A DNA stretch of 64,000 bases from an uncultured Desulfosoma sp. (GTDB lineage: Bacteria > Desulfobacterota > Syntrophobacteria > Syntrophobacterales > DSM-9756). Every line of letters starts with the position of its first letter. The stretch's first letter is position 1. The DNA is taken from positions 82,640 to 146,639 of the forward strand of contig CALGPN010000002.1 in assembly GCA_937960435.1 (NCBI GenBank), in the 5' to 3' direction. Below are positions 1 to 9,511 of this stretch, one piece after another. Made by a program: the position numbers and the translations under genes. Under the pieces are notes generated by a model, which saw only the letters and a program-made list of their open reading frames with translations, searched no databases and was not told the DNA's origin.

Positions 1-1
1 G

Positions 2-562
2 GGGCAGATCCGCCCGAAGGGCGGCGCCATTCGCTTCGGCGATGTGCGGCTGGACCAAGTGCAGCCCTATGAAATCATTCAATACGGGCTTTCGCACGTC
101 CCGGAGGGTCGGCAGCTTTTCCCGGAGATGTCGGTTTTGGAAAACTTGGAAATGGGTGCCCTCAAATCGGAGGCCAAAGCCAAGCGGAAGGAAACCCTGG
201 AGTGGGTTTTTGAACTGTTTCCGCGGTTGAAAGAGCGCCGCCATCAGATGGCGGGGACGCTTTCGGGCGGCGAGCAGCAAATGTGCGCCATCGCCCGAGG
301 CCTTATGTCGCTTCCCCGGATGGTTTTGTTCGATGAGCCGTCCTTGGGGCTTTCGCCCCGCCTGACCCAAGAAATTTTTCGACTTGTCCAACAAATCCAC
401 AGCCAGGGCATGACCATCCTCATGGTCGAACAAAACGTCAAACAAACCCTCGCCATCTGCGATCGGGCCTACGTCCTGGAAAACGGTCGGATTGTCATGG
501 AAGGCACGGGCCACGACCTCCTCGAGGACGAGAGGGTGAAAGAAGCCTATCTCGGGCTTTAG
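2..562 (+). CDS. livF: Branched-chain amino acid ABC transporter ATP-binding protein (LivF-like), 5'-truncated by window edge
   Basis: Frame open from base 2; ABC signature LSGGEQQ, Walker B MVLFDEPSLGL, H-loop MVEQNV; LivF-like C-terminus. Confidence 0.9.
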   Translation, partial: GQIRPKGGAIRFGDVRLDQVQPYEIIQYGLSHVPEGRQLFPEMSVLENLEMGALKSEAKAKRKETLEWVFELFPRLKERRHQMAGTLSGGEQQMCAIARGLMSLPRMVLFDEPSLGLSPRLTQEIFRLVQQIHSQGMTILMVEQNVKQTLAICDRAYVLENGRIVMEGTGHDLLEDERVKEAYLGL

Positions 563-660
563 GAAACCGCCCAAGAATCCCGCCGTTATGGAGAATCTGC
601 TCTTTCTTTAAGCCTCAAGCGGAGGGCGTGAGGACTCAAGCTTCTAAGAGGGCCCGCCGC

Positions 661-684
661 GGGAAGGGAGTTACGACCCTTCCC
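661..684. terminator. Hairpin between convergent livF and CBS-ACT gene (possible bidirectional terminator, no clear U-tract)
   Basis: Perfect 8-bp stem GGGAAGGG / CCCTTCCC with 8-nt loop. Confidence 0.35.
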
Positions 685-705
685 CCGTGCGGTTCCGAGG
701 CGTTC

Positions 706-1386
706 TCAGATGAAGATTTCCCGCCTGTTTTCCCGATGATCCACCAGATAGAGCATCTTGGCTTTTTTCTTCAGGGCTTCCGTGAGCTCACCCAGCGTGG
801 AGCGATCCAGATCATAGGCGCGGATGTAGACATGGCGAAATCCGGAAGGAGCTCGATCGTAGGAGCCGAGGATGCTGGCGATGCGACCGCCGGCGCTTCG
901 AATGAGGTCGGTCAGTTCCTTGATGGAACCCGGACGGTCTTCGATCTCAAAGGCGAACTGGACTCCCCGATGCCGCAGCCCACTGAGGGAAATGAGCACC
1001 TTGAACATATCCGCCCGCGTGATCACGCCTTGAACCTTTCCCGAGGCGTCGACGACGGGAGCTCCGGAAATGCCGTGTTCCAAGAGCCTTTCCGCAGCTT
1101 CCTCGACCGTGAAATCCATGGGGATCGTCACGGGCTTTTTGTTCATGATCTCTTTGACCTTGATGCGGGCAAGAAGATAGAGCAGCTCGTGGATCTCCAG
1201 CAGCGTGGCGTCGGACGGCGAAGCCCGTTTGATGTCGGTCTCGGTCAGGACCCCCACGAGTTCGCCGTTTTTCAGCACGGGCAGCATCCGGATGCCCTTT
1301 TCCTTCATGAGGTTGACGGCTTTCGGCATGGGTTCGTCGGGATCGATGGTGATGGCGGGGGCGGACATCCATTCTTTAATCAGCAT
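706..1386 (-). CDS. CBS-domain pair plus ACT-domain protein (AcuB-like)
   Basis: Two CBS repeats (MLIKEWMSAPAITIDPDEP..., VKEIMNKKPVTIPMDFTVEEAAERLLEHGISGAPVVD) followed by ACT-like VQFAFEIEDRPGSIKELTDLI. Confidence 0.85.
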   Translation of the reverse strand: MLIKEWMSAPAITIDPDEPMPKAVNLMKEKGIRMLPVLKNGELVGVLTETDIKRASPSDATLLEIHELLYLLARIKVKEIMNKKPVTIPMDFTVEEAAERLLEHGISGAPVVDASGKVQGVITRADMFKVLISLSGLRHRGVQFAFEIEDRPGSIKELTDLIRSAGGRIASILGSYDRAPSGFRHVYIRAYDLDRSTLGELTEALKKKAKMLYLVDHRENRREIFI

Positions 1387-1429
1387 GGTCGTGTCTCCGT
1401 CTGTTCAGGTTAAACTGCTGTTGTAAAAA

Positions 1430-2563
1430 TTACATGAAAAAGGACCAAAGGACACCGGCGGCTACCGCGGATCCGATCACCCCGGCGATGTTTGGGCCCA
1501 TGGCGTGCATGAGCAGGTAATTGGACGGGTCTTCCCGGTTGCCGATCATTTGGGCGACACGCGCCGAATCGGGCACGGCCGAGACCCCTGCCGCCCCGAT
1601 GAGCGGGTTGATCTTGTCCTGGCTGAACACGTTCATGAGCTTGGCGAAAAGAATGCCCCCGGCTGTGGCCGCCATAAAGGACGCGGCGCCGAGGAAGAAA
1701 ATCCCCACGGACTTGGCCGTGAGAAAAACGTCCGCCTGGGTCGAGGCCCCGACGGTGATGCCCAGGACGATGGTGACGATGTCGATGAGAGCTGTTCGAG
1801 CCGTTTGGGCCAGCCGGTCCGCAACGAGACATTCCTTCAACAGATTGCCGAAAAACAGCATTCCCAAAAGAGGCAGCGCCGCAGGTGCGAGAAAACAACA
1901 CAGCAAAAACCCGACAATGGGGAAAATGATCTTTTCGCGTTTGCTCACCGACCGAGGGTCGCTCATGCGAATGAGGCGCTCCTCTTTCGTGGTCAAAAGA
2001 TACATGATGGGCGGTTGGATCACCGGCACCAAAGCCATGTAGGAATAGGCCGCGATGGCGATGGGGCCGACGAGTTCCGGAGCCAGTTTGGATGTAAGGA
2101 AAATAGCCGTCGGGCCGTCGGCACCGCCGATGATGCCGATGGAGGCCGCCTCTTTGCTGGGAAAACCCAAGGCCAAAGCGGCTAGGAAGGTGACAAAGAT
2201 GCCCAACTGGGCGGCCGCCCCCAACAGAATGAGTTTGGGCCGACCCAACATGGTGGAAAAATCGGTCATGGCGCCGATGCCGAGAAAGATGAGCGGCGGG
2301 TAGATCCCCTGACGCACGCCGAAATAAAGGTAGTTGAGAACGCTCCCAGGCTCATAGATGCCGAGCCCCAGGCCTTTGAACACGGGAACGTTGCCCATGA
2401 GGATGCCGAAGCCGATGGGAACGAGGAGCAGGGGTTCGTAGTGCTTGGCAATGCCGAGATAGATGAAACCGATCCCCACCGCGATCATGAGCCCATGGCG
2501 GTAATCGGCCAAGCCGAATCCCGTATTTTTAAGAAAATCCAAAACCATGTCCATAGGCGACAT
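1430..2563 (-). CDS. Sodium ion-translocating decarboxylase beta subunit (OadB/GcdB/MmdB family)
   Basis: 377 aa, polytopic; family motifs GGADGPTAIFLTSKLAPEL and GAAGVSAVPDSARV...NYLLMHAMGPNIAGVIGSAVAAG. Confidence 0.93.
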   Translation of the reverse strand: MSPMDMVLDFLKNTGFGLADYRHGLMIAVGIGFIYLGIAKHYEPLLLVPIGFGILMGNVPVFKGLGLGIYEPGSVLNYLYFGVRQGIYPPLIFLGIGAMTDFSTMLGRPKLILLGAAAQLGIFVTFLAALALGFPSKEAASIGIIGGADGPTAIFLTSKLAPELVGPIAIAAYSYMALVPVIQPPIMYLLTTKEERLIRMSDPRSVSKREKIIFPIVGFLLCCFLAPAALPLLGMLFFGNLLKECLVADRLAQTARTALIDIVTIVLGITVGASTQADVFLTAKSVGIFFLGAASFMAATAGGILFAKLMNVFSQDKINPLIGAAGVSAVPDSARVAQMIGNREDPSNYLLMHAMGPNIAGVIGSAVAAGVLWSFFM

Positions 2564-2618
2564 CCTTTTACGAGCGGGTCACGCGCCCCATGTTCCAAAT
2601 CTTTCACCGGCGCCGGGG

Positions 2619-3131
2619 TCAAAGAGGCTCCGCGCCGTGTGGTGCCTTCTCTTCATGTTGGACGATGATTCCGGGCGTCCAGCGGTAAAACCCGCGGTCT
2701 TCTCCCGGGAGTTCTTCGATCAGGCCCAGGCGGAGCAATTCATCCAGGTGGAAGTGGGGGCGGGGGATCCCTCTTTTTTCGGCCTTTTCAAGAACCCGGC
2801 AAAGACTGAACACATCCCCTTCCAGGCGCGTCAGCCATTGAAAATACTGGTAGACTTCCAAGCTCTCCCCGCTCAGGGGAATGGTTGGGGCGGACGAAAC
2901 CTCAAGCGGTTGCCCCGGGCTTTCTTGGGCAAGAGGGCCGGGCGCCGAATACAAGGATTCACGTCTTTTAAGGCGCTGCAGCCAGGCCACCCAGCGGTCC
3001 CAGAAAAAGAGCATCTTCTCGAGCCTGGCAATGAAGGCGGCAAGAACCGCAAGACACGTAAAGACAATGATCAAACCGGCGGCGGTAATGAACCAGCCGT
3101 TGGCTGCGGCGATGGCGGAAAGTCCCGGCAT
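2619..3131 (-). CDS. OadG-family (decarboxylase gamma-like) membrane protein with long C-terminal domain
   Basis: N-terminal single TM GWFITAAGLIIVFTCLAVLAAFI; next to oadB. ORF track extends to 4268 but upstream part is antisense to the acyl-CoA synthetase; start MPGLSAIAAANG at 3131. Confidence 0.65.
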   Translation of the reverse strand: MPGLSAIAAANGWFITAAGLIIVFTCLAVLAAFIARLEKMLFFWDRWVAWLQRLKRRESLYSAPGPLAQESPGQPLEVSSAPTIPLSGESLEVYQYFQWLTRLEGDVFSLCRVLEKAEKRGIPRPHFHLDELLRLGLIEELPGEDRGFYRWTPGIIVQHEEKAPHGAEPL

Positions 3132-3145
3132 GATCGACTCTCCAT

Positions 3146-3577
3146 TCACCCTTGGGAAGTTTGTCCCATCCGGTAAGGTTTTCGTTCCTGAATCAAAGAC
3201 TCGATCTTGGCCGTGATGCGCGTGGCCAGCCCGGCATCCATGCGAAAAAGGCTGAAAAGTTCCGTATTGCTGAATTGATACGTGACCGAATCCGTCAAGC
3301 AGACGGCTGTGGCGGTGTAATGAAAAGGGCTGACCAAGCTGGACCAGCCCAGGGCTTGGCCGGGCCGGCGGACCACGAGCGAGCGACCGTTGGGAAAACA
3401 CAGGAGAACCGATCCCGATTTCAGCAAAAAGAAGTTCTTTGCCAGCCCATTGGCTTGAAAGATGATCTCCCCCTCCCTGAAATGAACCACGACGGCGACC
3501 TCGGCCAGCCTCTGCACATCGCCGTCCGGAATGTCCGCCAGGAAAGGGCTTTGCTGCAGTTCCGACGCTTCCACCAT
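3146..3577 (-). CDS. Cyclic nucleotide-binding domain protein (no HTH evident)
   Basis: cNMP-binding fold: LAEVAVVVHFREGEIIFQANGLAKNFFLLKSGSVLLCF...GWSSLVSPFHYTATAVCLTDS. Confidence 0.75.
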   Translation of the reverse strand: MVEASELQQSPFLADIPDGDVQRLAEVAVVVHFREGEIIFQANGLAKNFFLLKSGSVLLCFPNGRSLVVRRPGQALGWSSLVSPFHYTATAVCLTDSVTYQFSNTELFSLFRMDAGLATRITAKIESLIQERKPYRMGQTSQG

Positions 3578-3652
3578 AATATCTCAGACTCCCTCCATCC
3601 CTGAGACCAAAAGCCTCTTGCGGAAATTGGCTCTTTGAGCCTTGGCCCGATC

Positions 3653-5800
3653 TTAGCCGATGACGATGCGGCAGTCCACGGCGCAACACCCGTCGGCGGA
3701 GGCGAATAGAGGGTTGATGTCCAGTTCGGCGACTTCCGGGTGATCCCAGGCCAGGTCCGAAAGATGCACGAGAGCGTCCACAAGGGCGTCCAGATGGGCC
3801 GGCGGCTGCCCTCGCACGCCCCGAAGCAGGGGATAAAGCCGCAAGGACATAATCATTTCCCTGGCTTCCTCCATCGACACGGGAGCCAAGGCCCGCCGCA
3901 CATCCTGGAACACCTCGGCATAGATGCCGCCCATTCCCGCCACCAACACCGGCCCGAACTGAGGGTCCCGTTTGATGCCGAAAAGCATTTCCCACCCGCT
4001 CAGATGCTTTTGCACTTGAAGGCCCGTAAGCTCCCCTCGGGGGCTCGCGGTGCGAAAGCGCCGCACCAAATCGTCGAAGGCCCGCCTGAGAGCCTGCGCA
4101 TCCTGAATTCCCGTGACGACGCCGCCCATATCGGATTTGTGGACCCACTGGGGCGATACCACCTTGAGCACCACGGGGAAACCCGCCTCCTGCGCCCACC
4201 GGGCGGCTTCTTGCGGGTCGGTTGTGACGAGGGACGGGGCCGTCGGGATGCCGTAACGGCGGAGCCACTCCAAAGCAGCCTCGCCTAAGAGCACGCCGCC
4301 TTGGGCTTGGTTCTTCTCCTGGGGCGAGGGGGCTGTAGAGGAAACGCCCTCAGGGCCTTGAGCCTTCGCACCGACTGCTGGGCCGATGTCTGCGGCCCTC
4401 TGTTCAGGGACAACTTTCGACGCCCCACGCCGGCTCCGCTGCCGGAACCGATAGGTGGCCGCCAGACCCATCACGGCTTCATCGATGCCGGGAAAACAGG
4501 CGACGCCGGGAATGCGGTCGAGCCGCTCAGCCTCCTCGCGGGCGCCGTCCCCATAGACCCAGCACGCAAAAGGCTTCCGCGAAACGTTCTTTTCCTGCAC
4601 GCGCCGCAGGACTTCTTCAAAGCGCAAGTTGTCGTGAAGCGGGGAAGCCATGCGAGGAAAGATGGCCAGGACGGCGTGGGTGTCCTCATGGGCAAGGACC
4701 GTTTCGGCCGCCTTTTCCAGAACGTCCGGAAAGGACCCGCCCACCATGCCCAAAGGCCAGAGATCCACGGGATTTCCCAGGCGATGCCAGGAGATTTTGG
4801 GATTTTCCAGAAGGCTACGTGCCTTGTCGGGAAAAGGTGCGAGCTGGAGTCCGAAGTCTTCACAAGCGTCGGCGCTCATGATGCCGCAGGCGCCCGTGGC
4901 CGTGAGGACCGCCAGATTGGGGCCTTCCATGGGGCGAAAATGCAGCAACGCCTTGGACACGGCCCGCAGTTCCACCATGGAGCGCACCCGAAGGAGACCG
5001 GCTTTTTGGAAAGCCGCGTCAAAAACGGCGTCTTCCCCCACCAGAGACCCGGTATGGGAAAGAGCCGCCTGAGCTCCGGCGTGGCTCCGCCCCGTTTTCA
5101 GAACCACGATCGGTTTTCGCGTGGCAATGGAGGCGGCGACTTCCACGAAGGTCCTGCCGTCCCGCATGCCTTCCATATGGAGCACAATGATTTCCGTTTG
5201 GGGATCGTCGGCACAATAGCGCAAAGCGTCCACAAAATGGATGTCGCAGCCGTTGCCGATATCGATGGCTTTGCCGAGCCGCCCTGTAAAAGATTCGATC
5301 CCCACCTGAAGGACGCCCGATTGAGCCACCAGAGTCAGCGGAGGCGGGGACGGGTCTCGCGCAATGTCGATGAAAGCCGTAGAGAAGCCATCAAAGGCGT
5401 TCAAAATGCCCATGGTGTTGGGGCCAAGGATGCGGGCGCCGTTTTGGCGGCAGAGTTCGACCAGCGAGTCCTGCAAAGCGCGGCCTTCCGCATCGGCGTC
5501 GGCGAACCCCTGACTGATGACGACGAAATTTCGAATTCCCTTGCGAATGCCGTCTTGGACCACCGGAAGGACGCGATCCCGGCCGACGGAGATCACCGCC
5601 AGTTCCGGCACTTGAGGCACTTCGGCCACGGAGCGATAGGTCCGATGACCGAGAATCTCCGACACAGAGGGGTGGACCACGTAGATGGGCCCCTCGTAGC
5701 CGTAGCGTCGCATGACTTCTAAATTGTTGTAGGACCCGACGCCTGTCTGGCGCGTCACCCCCACAAGAAGCACCGACTTCGGATTGAGAAAAGCTTCCAT
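3653..5800 (-). CDS. ADP-forming acetate/acyl-CoA synthetase (CoA-binding, ligase-CoA and ATP-grasp domains)
   Basis: CoA-binding N-terminus, LSHTGSLVGEDAVFDAAFQKAG catalytic His motif, C-terminal ATP-grasp GIPTAPSLVTTDPQEAARWAQEAGFPVVLKVVSPQWVHKSDMGGV. Confidence 0.9.
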   Translation of the reverse strand: MEAFLNPKSVLLVGVTRQTGVGSYNNLEVMRRYGYEGPIYVVHPSVSEILGHRTYRSVAEVPQVPELAVISVGRDRVLPVVQDGIRKGIRNFVVISQGFADADAEGRALQDSLVELCRQNGARILGPNTMGILNAFDGFSTAFIDIARDPSPPPLTLVAQSGVLQVGIESFTGRLGKAIDIGNGCDIHFVDALRYCADDPQTEIIVLHMEGMRDGRTFVEVAASIATRKPIVVLKTGRSHAGAQAALSHTGSLVGEDAVFDAAFQKAGLLRVRSMVELRAVSKALLHFRPMEGPNLAVLTATGACGIMSADACEDFGLQLAPFPDKARSLLENPKISWHRLGNPVDLWPLGMVGGSFPDVLEKAAETVLAHEDTHAVLAIFPRMASPLHDNLRFEEVLRRVQEKNVSRKPFACWVYGDGAREEAERLDRIPGVACFPGIDEAVMGLAATYRFRQRSRRGASKVVPEQRAADIGPAVGAKAQGPEGVSSTAPSPQEKNQAQGGVLLGEAALEWLRRYGIPTAPSLVTTDPQEAARWAQEAGFPVVLKVVSPQWVHKSDMGGVVTGIQDAQALRRAFDDLVRRFRTASPRGELTGLQVQKHLSGWEMLFGIKRDPQFGPVLVAGMGGIYAEVFQDVRRALAPVSMEEAREMIMSLRLYPLLRGVRGQPPAHLDALVDALVHLSDLAWDHPEVAELDINPLFASADGCCAVDCRIVIG

Positions 5801-5958
5801 GGTCCCTCCTTCGACTTCCGCATATATCCCGCCCTGTGCGAATTGTTTGGGCGGGCCGACTCGGCTCTCTCCTTCTCCCCCCGCCGAGTGGGACGGCCTT
5901 TGTTCATGATGACGCTCAAGGCCTCAGGCGCGCTTTCCCGGTCGGTTCACTGGGCACC

Positions 5959-6783
5959 TCAACCCGAGGTTTTTTTGACAGCCGTGGTTCCCAGGGCCGA
6001 AGACCGTTCGGTGGCGGCGCGCACGGCCCCCATGACAGCCCCTCGGAAACCGCGAGACTCCAGCACTTCGAGCCCATGAATGGTCGTTCCCCCCGGAGAA
6101 GTGACCATATCTTTGAGCGCCGCGGGGTGTTTTCCGGTCTGCTGGACCATGAGCGCCGTTCCCAAAACCGTTTGGACGACCAAGTCCGCGGCGACGGGCC
6201 GGGGCAGGCCCATGAGGACGCCGCCGTCGATGAGGGCTTCCAGGAAACACAGCACATAAGCGGGCCCGCTTCCCGTCAAGCCTGTGACGGCGTCCAGAAG
6301 CTTTTCCGGCACTTCGTGCGCGACTCCGACGGCACGAAAAACCCTTAAGGCCGTCTCCATATGGGTGTCGTCGGCGAAACGGCCCCGAGCCAAGGCGCTG
6401 GCCCCGGCGAGCACAAGAGCCGGTGTGTTGGGCATGACGCGCACCACCGGGGTCCCTTCCGGCAGTGCGGCCTCCAGCACCGCGATGGGCACGCCGGCGG
6501 CGATGCTGATCACCAACGGCCGGTGGAGAGCCGAACGTCCCAGTTCTTCCAAGACCTCGGGCACGTTCTGGGGTTTGACGGCCACAACGACGCTATCCGA
6601 GGAAAGAACGCACTGGCTCAGTCCCTCCGCTGCTCGGATGCCGTAGGTGCGCGTGAGGTGTTCCGTGCGATCCCGCTGGATGTCATAGACCGTGAGGTGA
6701 TCGGGAGGAACGATCCCGGCGTGGATCAAGCCGCGCACGAGGGCTTCCCCCATGTTGCCGCCGCCGATGAAACCGATTTTCAT
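5959..6783 (-). CDS. proC: Pyrroline-5-carboxylate reductase
   Basis: MKIGFIGGGNMGEALVRGL Rossmann start at 6783; VRVMPNTPALV; C-terminal LTGSGPAYV and TSPGGTTIHGLEVLE. Confidence 0.95.
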   Translation of the reverse strand: MKIGFIGGGNMGEALVRGLIHAGIVPPDHLTVYDIQRDRTEHLTRTYGIRAAEGLSQCVLSSDSVVVAVKPQNVPEVLEELGRSALHRPLVISIAAGVPIAVLEAALPEGTPVVRVMPNTPALVLAGASALARGRFADDTHMETALRVFRAVGVAHEVPEKLLDAVTGLTGSGPAYVLCFLEALIDGGVLMGLPRPVAADLVVQTVLGTALMVQQTGKHPAALKDMVTSPGGTTIHGLEVLESRGFRGAVMGAVRAATERSSALGTTAVKKTSG

Positions 6784-6973
6784 GGATGCCTCCGTGGGTT
6801 CGAGGATTGGCATGAAAGAGCGCCGAAGAAACGCGAAGAACCGAAAACGGCAGGCCGTGGGCCGCGCCTTTGGATCTTGTGTGCCGTGACGATTTCCAGT
6901 AAAGGGGAAGAGGTTTTCGTGATCCTTGGATGGGTAGGAGCTCCGCGAGACATGCCCAACGAAAGGTCGGACG

Positions 6974-7567
6974 ATGCCTACGATGATGCGCAGCGAAGTC
7001 CCTAAGCCCAAGGAAAGCCTCCTCAACAACGGCGAGACGGTGATTTTCAAAGCCCTGGTTCGGGACGACGAAGAAGCGGTGCGCGCTTTTTTTCATGACA
7101 TCCCGGACCACGAGGTGGAGGGATTTCGGGATCAAGTGCCGGATCCGCGCACCGTGGGGACATGGATCCGCCAGCTGGACCCGTCCCGAGTCCTTCCTTT
7201 GGCGGCGTGGAACGGCATGCGCACAAAAATCATCGGTCTCGCCTCGCTCAACCGCATGGCGGGAGCCTATAGGCATGTGGCGGAAATCTATGTGGTGGTG
7301 GGATCGCAACATCGCCAACTGGGTCTGGGGTCGTCGCTCATCAAAGAACTCATCGAAATCGGCACGCGCCAAGGCCTTTATTTTCTGAAAGCCAAGGTGC
7401 TCATCGAAAACCAGCTTGCGGTGCGTGCCTTCCGCCAACTGGGTTTCGAAGTCAAAGCCACGTTGGAAGACTATTTCATGACTCGGGACGGCAAGACGAA
7501 AGACGTGGCGCTCATGCTCAAAAGACTCCGCTTTGACCTGGAAGAAGACTTTTTCTACCTGTTTTGA
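6974..7567 (+). CDS. GNAT family N-acetyltransferase
   Basis: GNAT motif A HVAEIYVVVGSQHRQLGLGSSLIKELIEIG and NQLAVRAFRQLGFEV. Confidence 0.85.
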   Translation: MPTMMRSEVPKPKESLLNNGETVIFKALVRDDEEAVRAFFHDIPDHEVEGFRDQVPDPRTVGTWIRQLDPSRVLPLAAWNGMRTKIIGLASLNRMAGAYRHVAEIYVVVGSQHRQLGLGSSLIKELIEIGTRQGLYFLKAKVLIENQLAVRAFRQLGFEVKATLEDYFMTRDGKTKDVALMLKRLRFDLEEDFFYLF

Positions 7568-7618
7568 CCGCCGTTGTGCGCCGACGTGATGGGCGGGCAA
7601 AGCCTAGCCTATATCCCG

Positions 7619-7647
7619 TTGACACACAAGGGCTGATCCGGTAAGCT
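7619..7647 (+). promoter_or_regulatory. Candidate sigma70-type promoter upstream of response regulator
   Basis: TTGACA - 17 nt - TAAGCT. Confidence 0.4.
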
Positions 7648-7719
7648 CAAGAATCATTTCACATGTTCTTGTGCCACCCTTCCCCATGGAAAGGGCCCGA
7701 GAGGCTGGAGGAAGAGCTC

Positions 7720-8142
7720 ATGGCGACCAAGGCAAAGATTCTCATAGTGGATGATGATGCGGATTTCGCCAAGTCGACGAAAATGATCCTGCTTGCCGAC
7801 GGCTATGAAGTGGTCATCGCTTCGGACGGCAAGGAGGGCCTGCGAAAGATCCAAGAGGAAAAGCCCGATCTCGTCATCTTGGACATCATGATGGAAAGCA
7901 TTTTCGAGGGCTTCAGTCTGGTCACCAGCGTGCGGTCCGATCCTCAATTGGCGGCCTTCAAAAATATTCCCATCTTGATGGTCTCCAGCGTCCGTTCGGA
8001 CACAGGGTCGCGATTCAGCTTCGAGGACGAGGAAGACATGGGATCTCTTTCGGAGCCCGACGATTACTTGGACAAGCCCTTCAAGCCCAAAGAGCTCCTG
8101 GATCGGGTCGCCGAGCTCTTGGCGCGTCGTCGGGCCTCCTGA
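7720..8142 (+). CDS. Single-domain response regulator
   Basis: MATKAKILIVDDDADF, phospho-acceptor LVILDIMM, DKPF Lys; start at 7720. Confidence 0.85.
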   Translation: MATKAKILIVDDDADFAKSTKMILLADGYEVVIASDGKEGLRKIQEEKPDLVILDIMMESIFEGFSLVTSVRSDPQLAAFKNIPILMVSSVRSDTGSRFSFEDEEDMGSLSEPDDYLDKPFKPKELLDRVAELLARRRAS

Positions 8143-8410
8143 AAGGGTTTCGGACGGTACCCATAAGCCCTTCCGGCCTTAGAGCGGGCCCCTGTGGAGA
8201 ATGGACCGTTCACGTGAGACACTGGGGATTTTGGAATCCTAGGCCGGGGCCGCGACAGGTCGAGAAGGCGTTGGGGCGACCGGATGAGCGGGGATCCGGG
8301 CGATCCGGACCGCAAGCCCGTGCGTCCTCAAGGGGATAAGCGAAAGACGAAGCCGTTTTGGCGATGGTCTTTTCACGCGCACAGCGGGGAATCGAAAAAG
8401 GCGCTCTCCA

Positions 8411-9511
8411 GTGGATCCTCCCAAGATTTTGGTTATCGACGATGAAGAAATTGCTCGGGTGTCGTGCCGGCGGGTGCTGGCTCGGGAGGGCATGCAGGTC
8501 AGCCTGGCTTCCAGCGGCCGGGAAGGGCTGGAAAAGCTCCTGTGCGAACCGTGCGATCTCGTTCTTGTAGACCTCAAAATGCCCGAAATGGACGGGGTCG
8601 AAGTGGTGCGGCGCATCCGGGACCTGGACCCCAGCATCGTGACGGTGCTCATCACCGGCTATGCGACCATCGAGAGCGCCGTCGCGGCCATGAAAGAAGG
8701 CGCCTACGACTACCTCCCCAAGCCTTTCACCCCTGACGAATTGCTGATCGTAGTGCGCCGCGGATTGGAAAAGCGGCGCCTGGACCTGGAATCCCGGGCT
8801 CTTCGGCAGGAAAAGGAGGCCATGGAGCGCAATTTTGTCACCATGGTCACCCATCAGCTGCGCTCTCCTTTGGCGGCCATCCTGCAGTACTTCGAAGTCC
8901 TTCTGGGAGGCATCGGGGGGGAGCTCAGCGAAGCGCAACAGGAAATGCTCAGCCGGGCCAAGGAACGCCTGGAATCCCTCATGCAGCTCATCAACGACTG
9001 GCTCGACATGAGCCGTCTGAGCGAGGGGGACATCGTCAAAAAGCTGCAGCCGACGCCGTTGGCGGAATGCGTCGATAGTGCGCTGAAAGGTTTGGAGTTT
9101 TCGGCCAGAGAAAAGAAGGTCACGGTCCAGGTGGACCTTCCCGCAGATCTTCCCATGGTGCACGCCGACCCTGATTCGCTGCGGGAAGCTTTGAGCAATC
9201 TCATTGCGAACGCCATCAAGTACAACCGGGAAGGGGGTCGCGTGACCGTTCGAGCGCGCCGGGACGGCTCATGTGTCACCGTGGCCGTGGAAGATACGGG
9301 GGTGGGCATCGACCCCAAAGAGATTCCCTTTGTGTTTGATCAATTTTATCGGGGAAAGGATCGGGAGATCCGATCCCAACCGGGGACGGGTCTGGGATTG
9401 GCCATCGCTCAGAAAGTAGTGCGCGCCCACGGCGGCACGTTGACGGTGACCAGCGAAAAGGGTAAAGGCTCCGTGTTTACTTTGAGGCTGAACGCGGTGC
9501 GGGATTCGTGA
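8411..9511 (+). CDS. N-terminal receiver fused to histidine kinase
   Basis: GTG start; REC domain (LVIDDEEIARVSCRRVL, VLVDLKMPEMDG, PKPF), H-box MVTHQLRSPLAAI, N/G boxes NLIANAIKYN, VEDTGVGI, GTGLGLAI. Confidence 0.9.
   Translation: MDPPKILVIDDEEIARVSCRRVLAREGMQVSLASSGREGLEKLLCEPCDLVLVDLKMPEMDGVEVVRRIRDLDPSIVTVLITGYATIESAVAAMKEGAYDYLPKPFTPDELLIVVRRGLEKRRLDLESRALRQEKEAMERNFVTMVTHQLRSPLAAILQYFEVLLGGIGGELSEAQQEMLSRAKERLESLMQLINDWLDMSRLSEGDIVKKLQPTPLAECVDSALKGLEFSAREKKVTVQVDLPADLPMVHADPDSLREALSNLIANAIKYNREGGRVTVRARRDGSCVTVAVEDTGVGIDPKEIPFVFDQFYRGKDREIRSQPGTGLGLAIAQKVVRAHGGTLTVTSEKGKGSVFTLRLNAVRDS

Noticed and set aside
3131-4268. N-terminal extension of the 2619-4268 minus-strand ORF (549 aa)
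   Set aside because: The extension overlaps the cNMP and acyl-CoA synthetase genes in another frame; real protein starts at MPGLSAIAAANG near 3131.
6783-7050. N-terminal extension of proC ORF to 7050
   Set aside because: Canonical ProC start MKIGFIGGGNMGEAL is at 6783; the extension overlaps the divergent GNAT gene.
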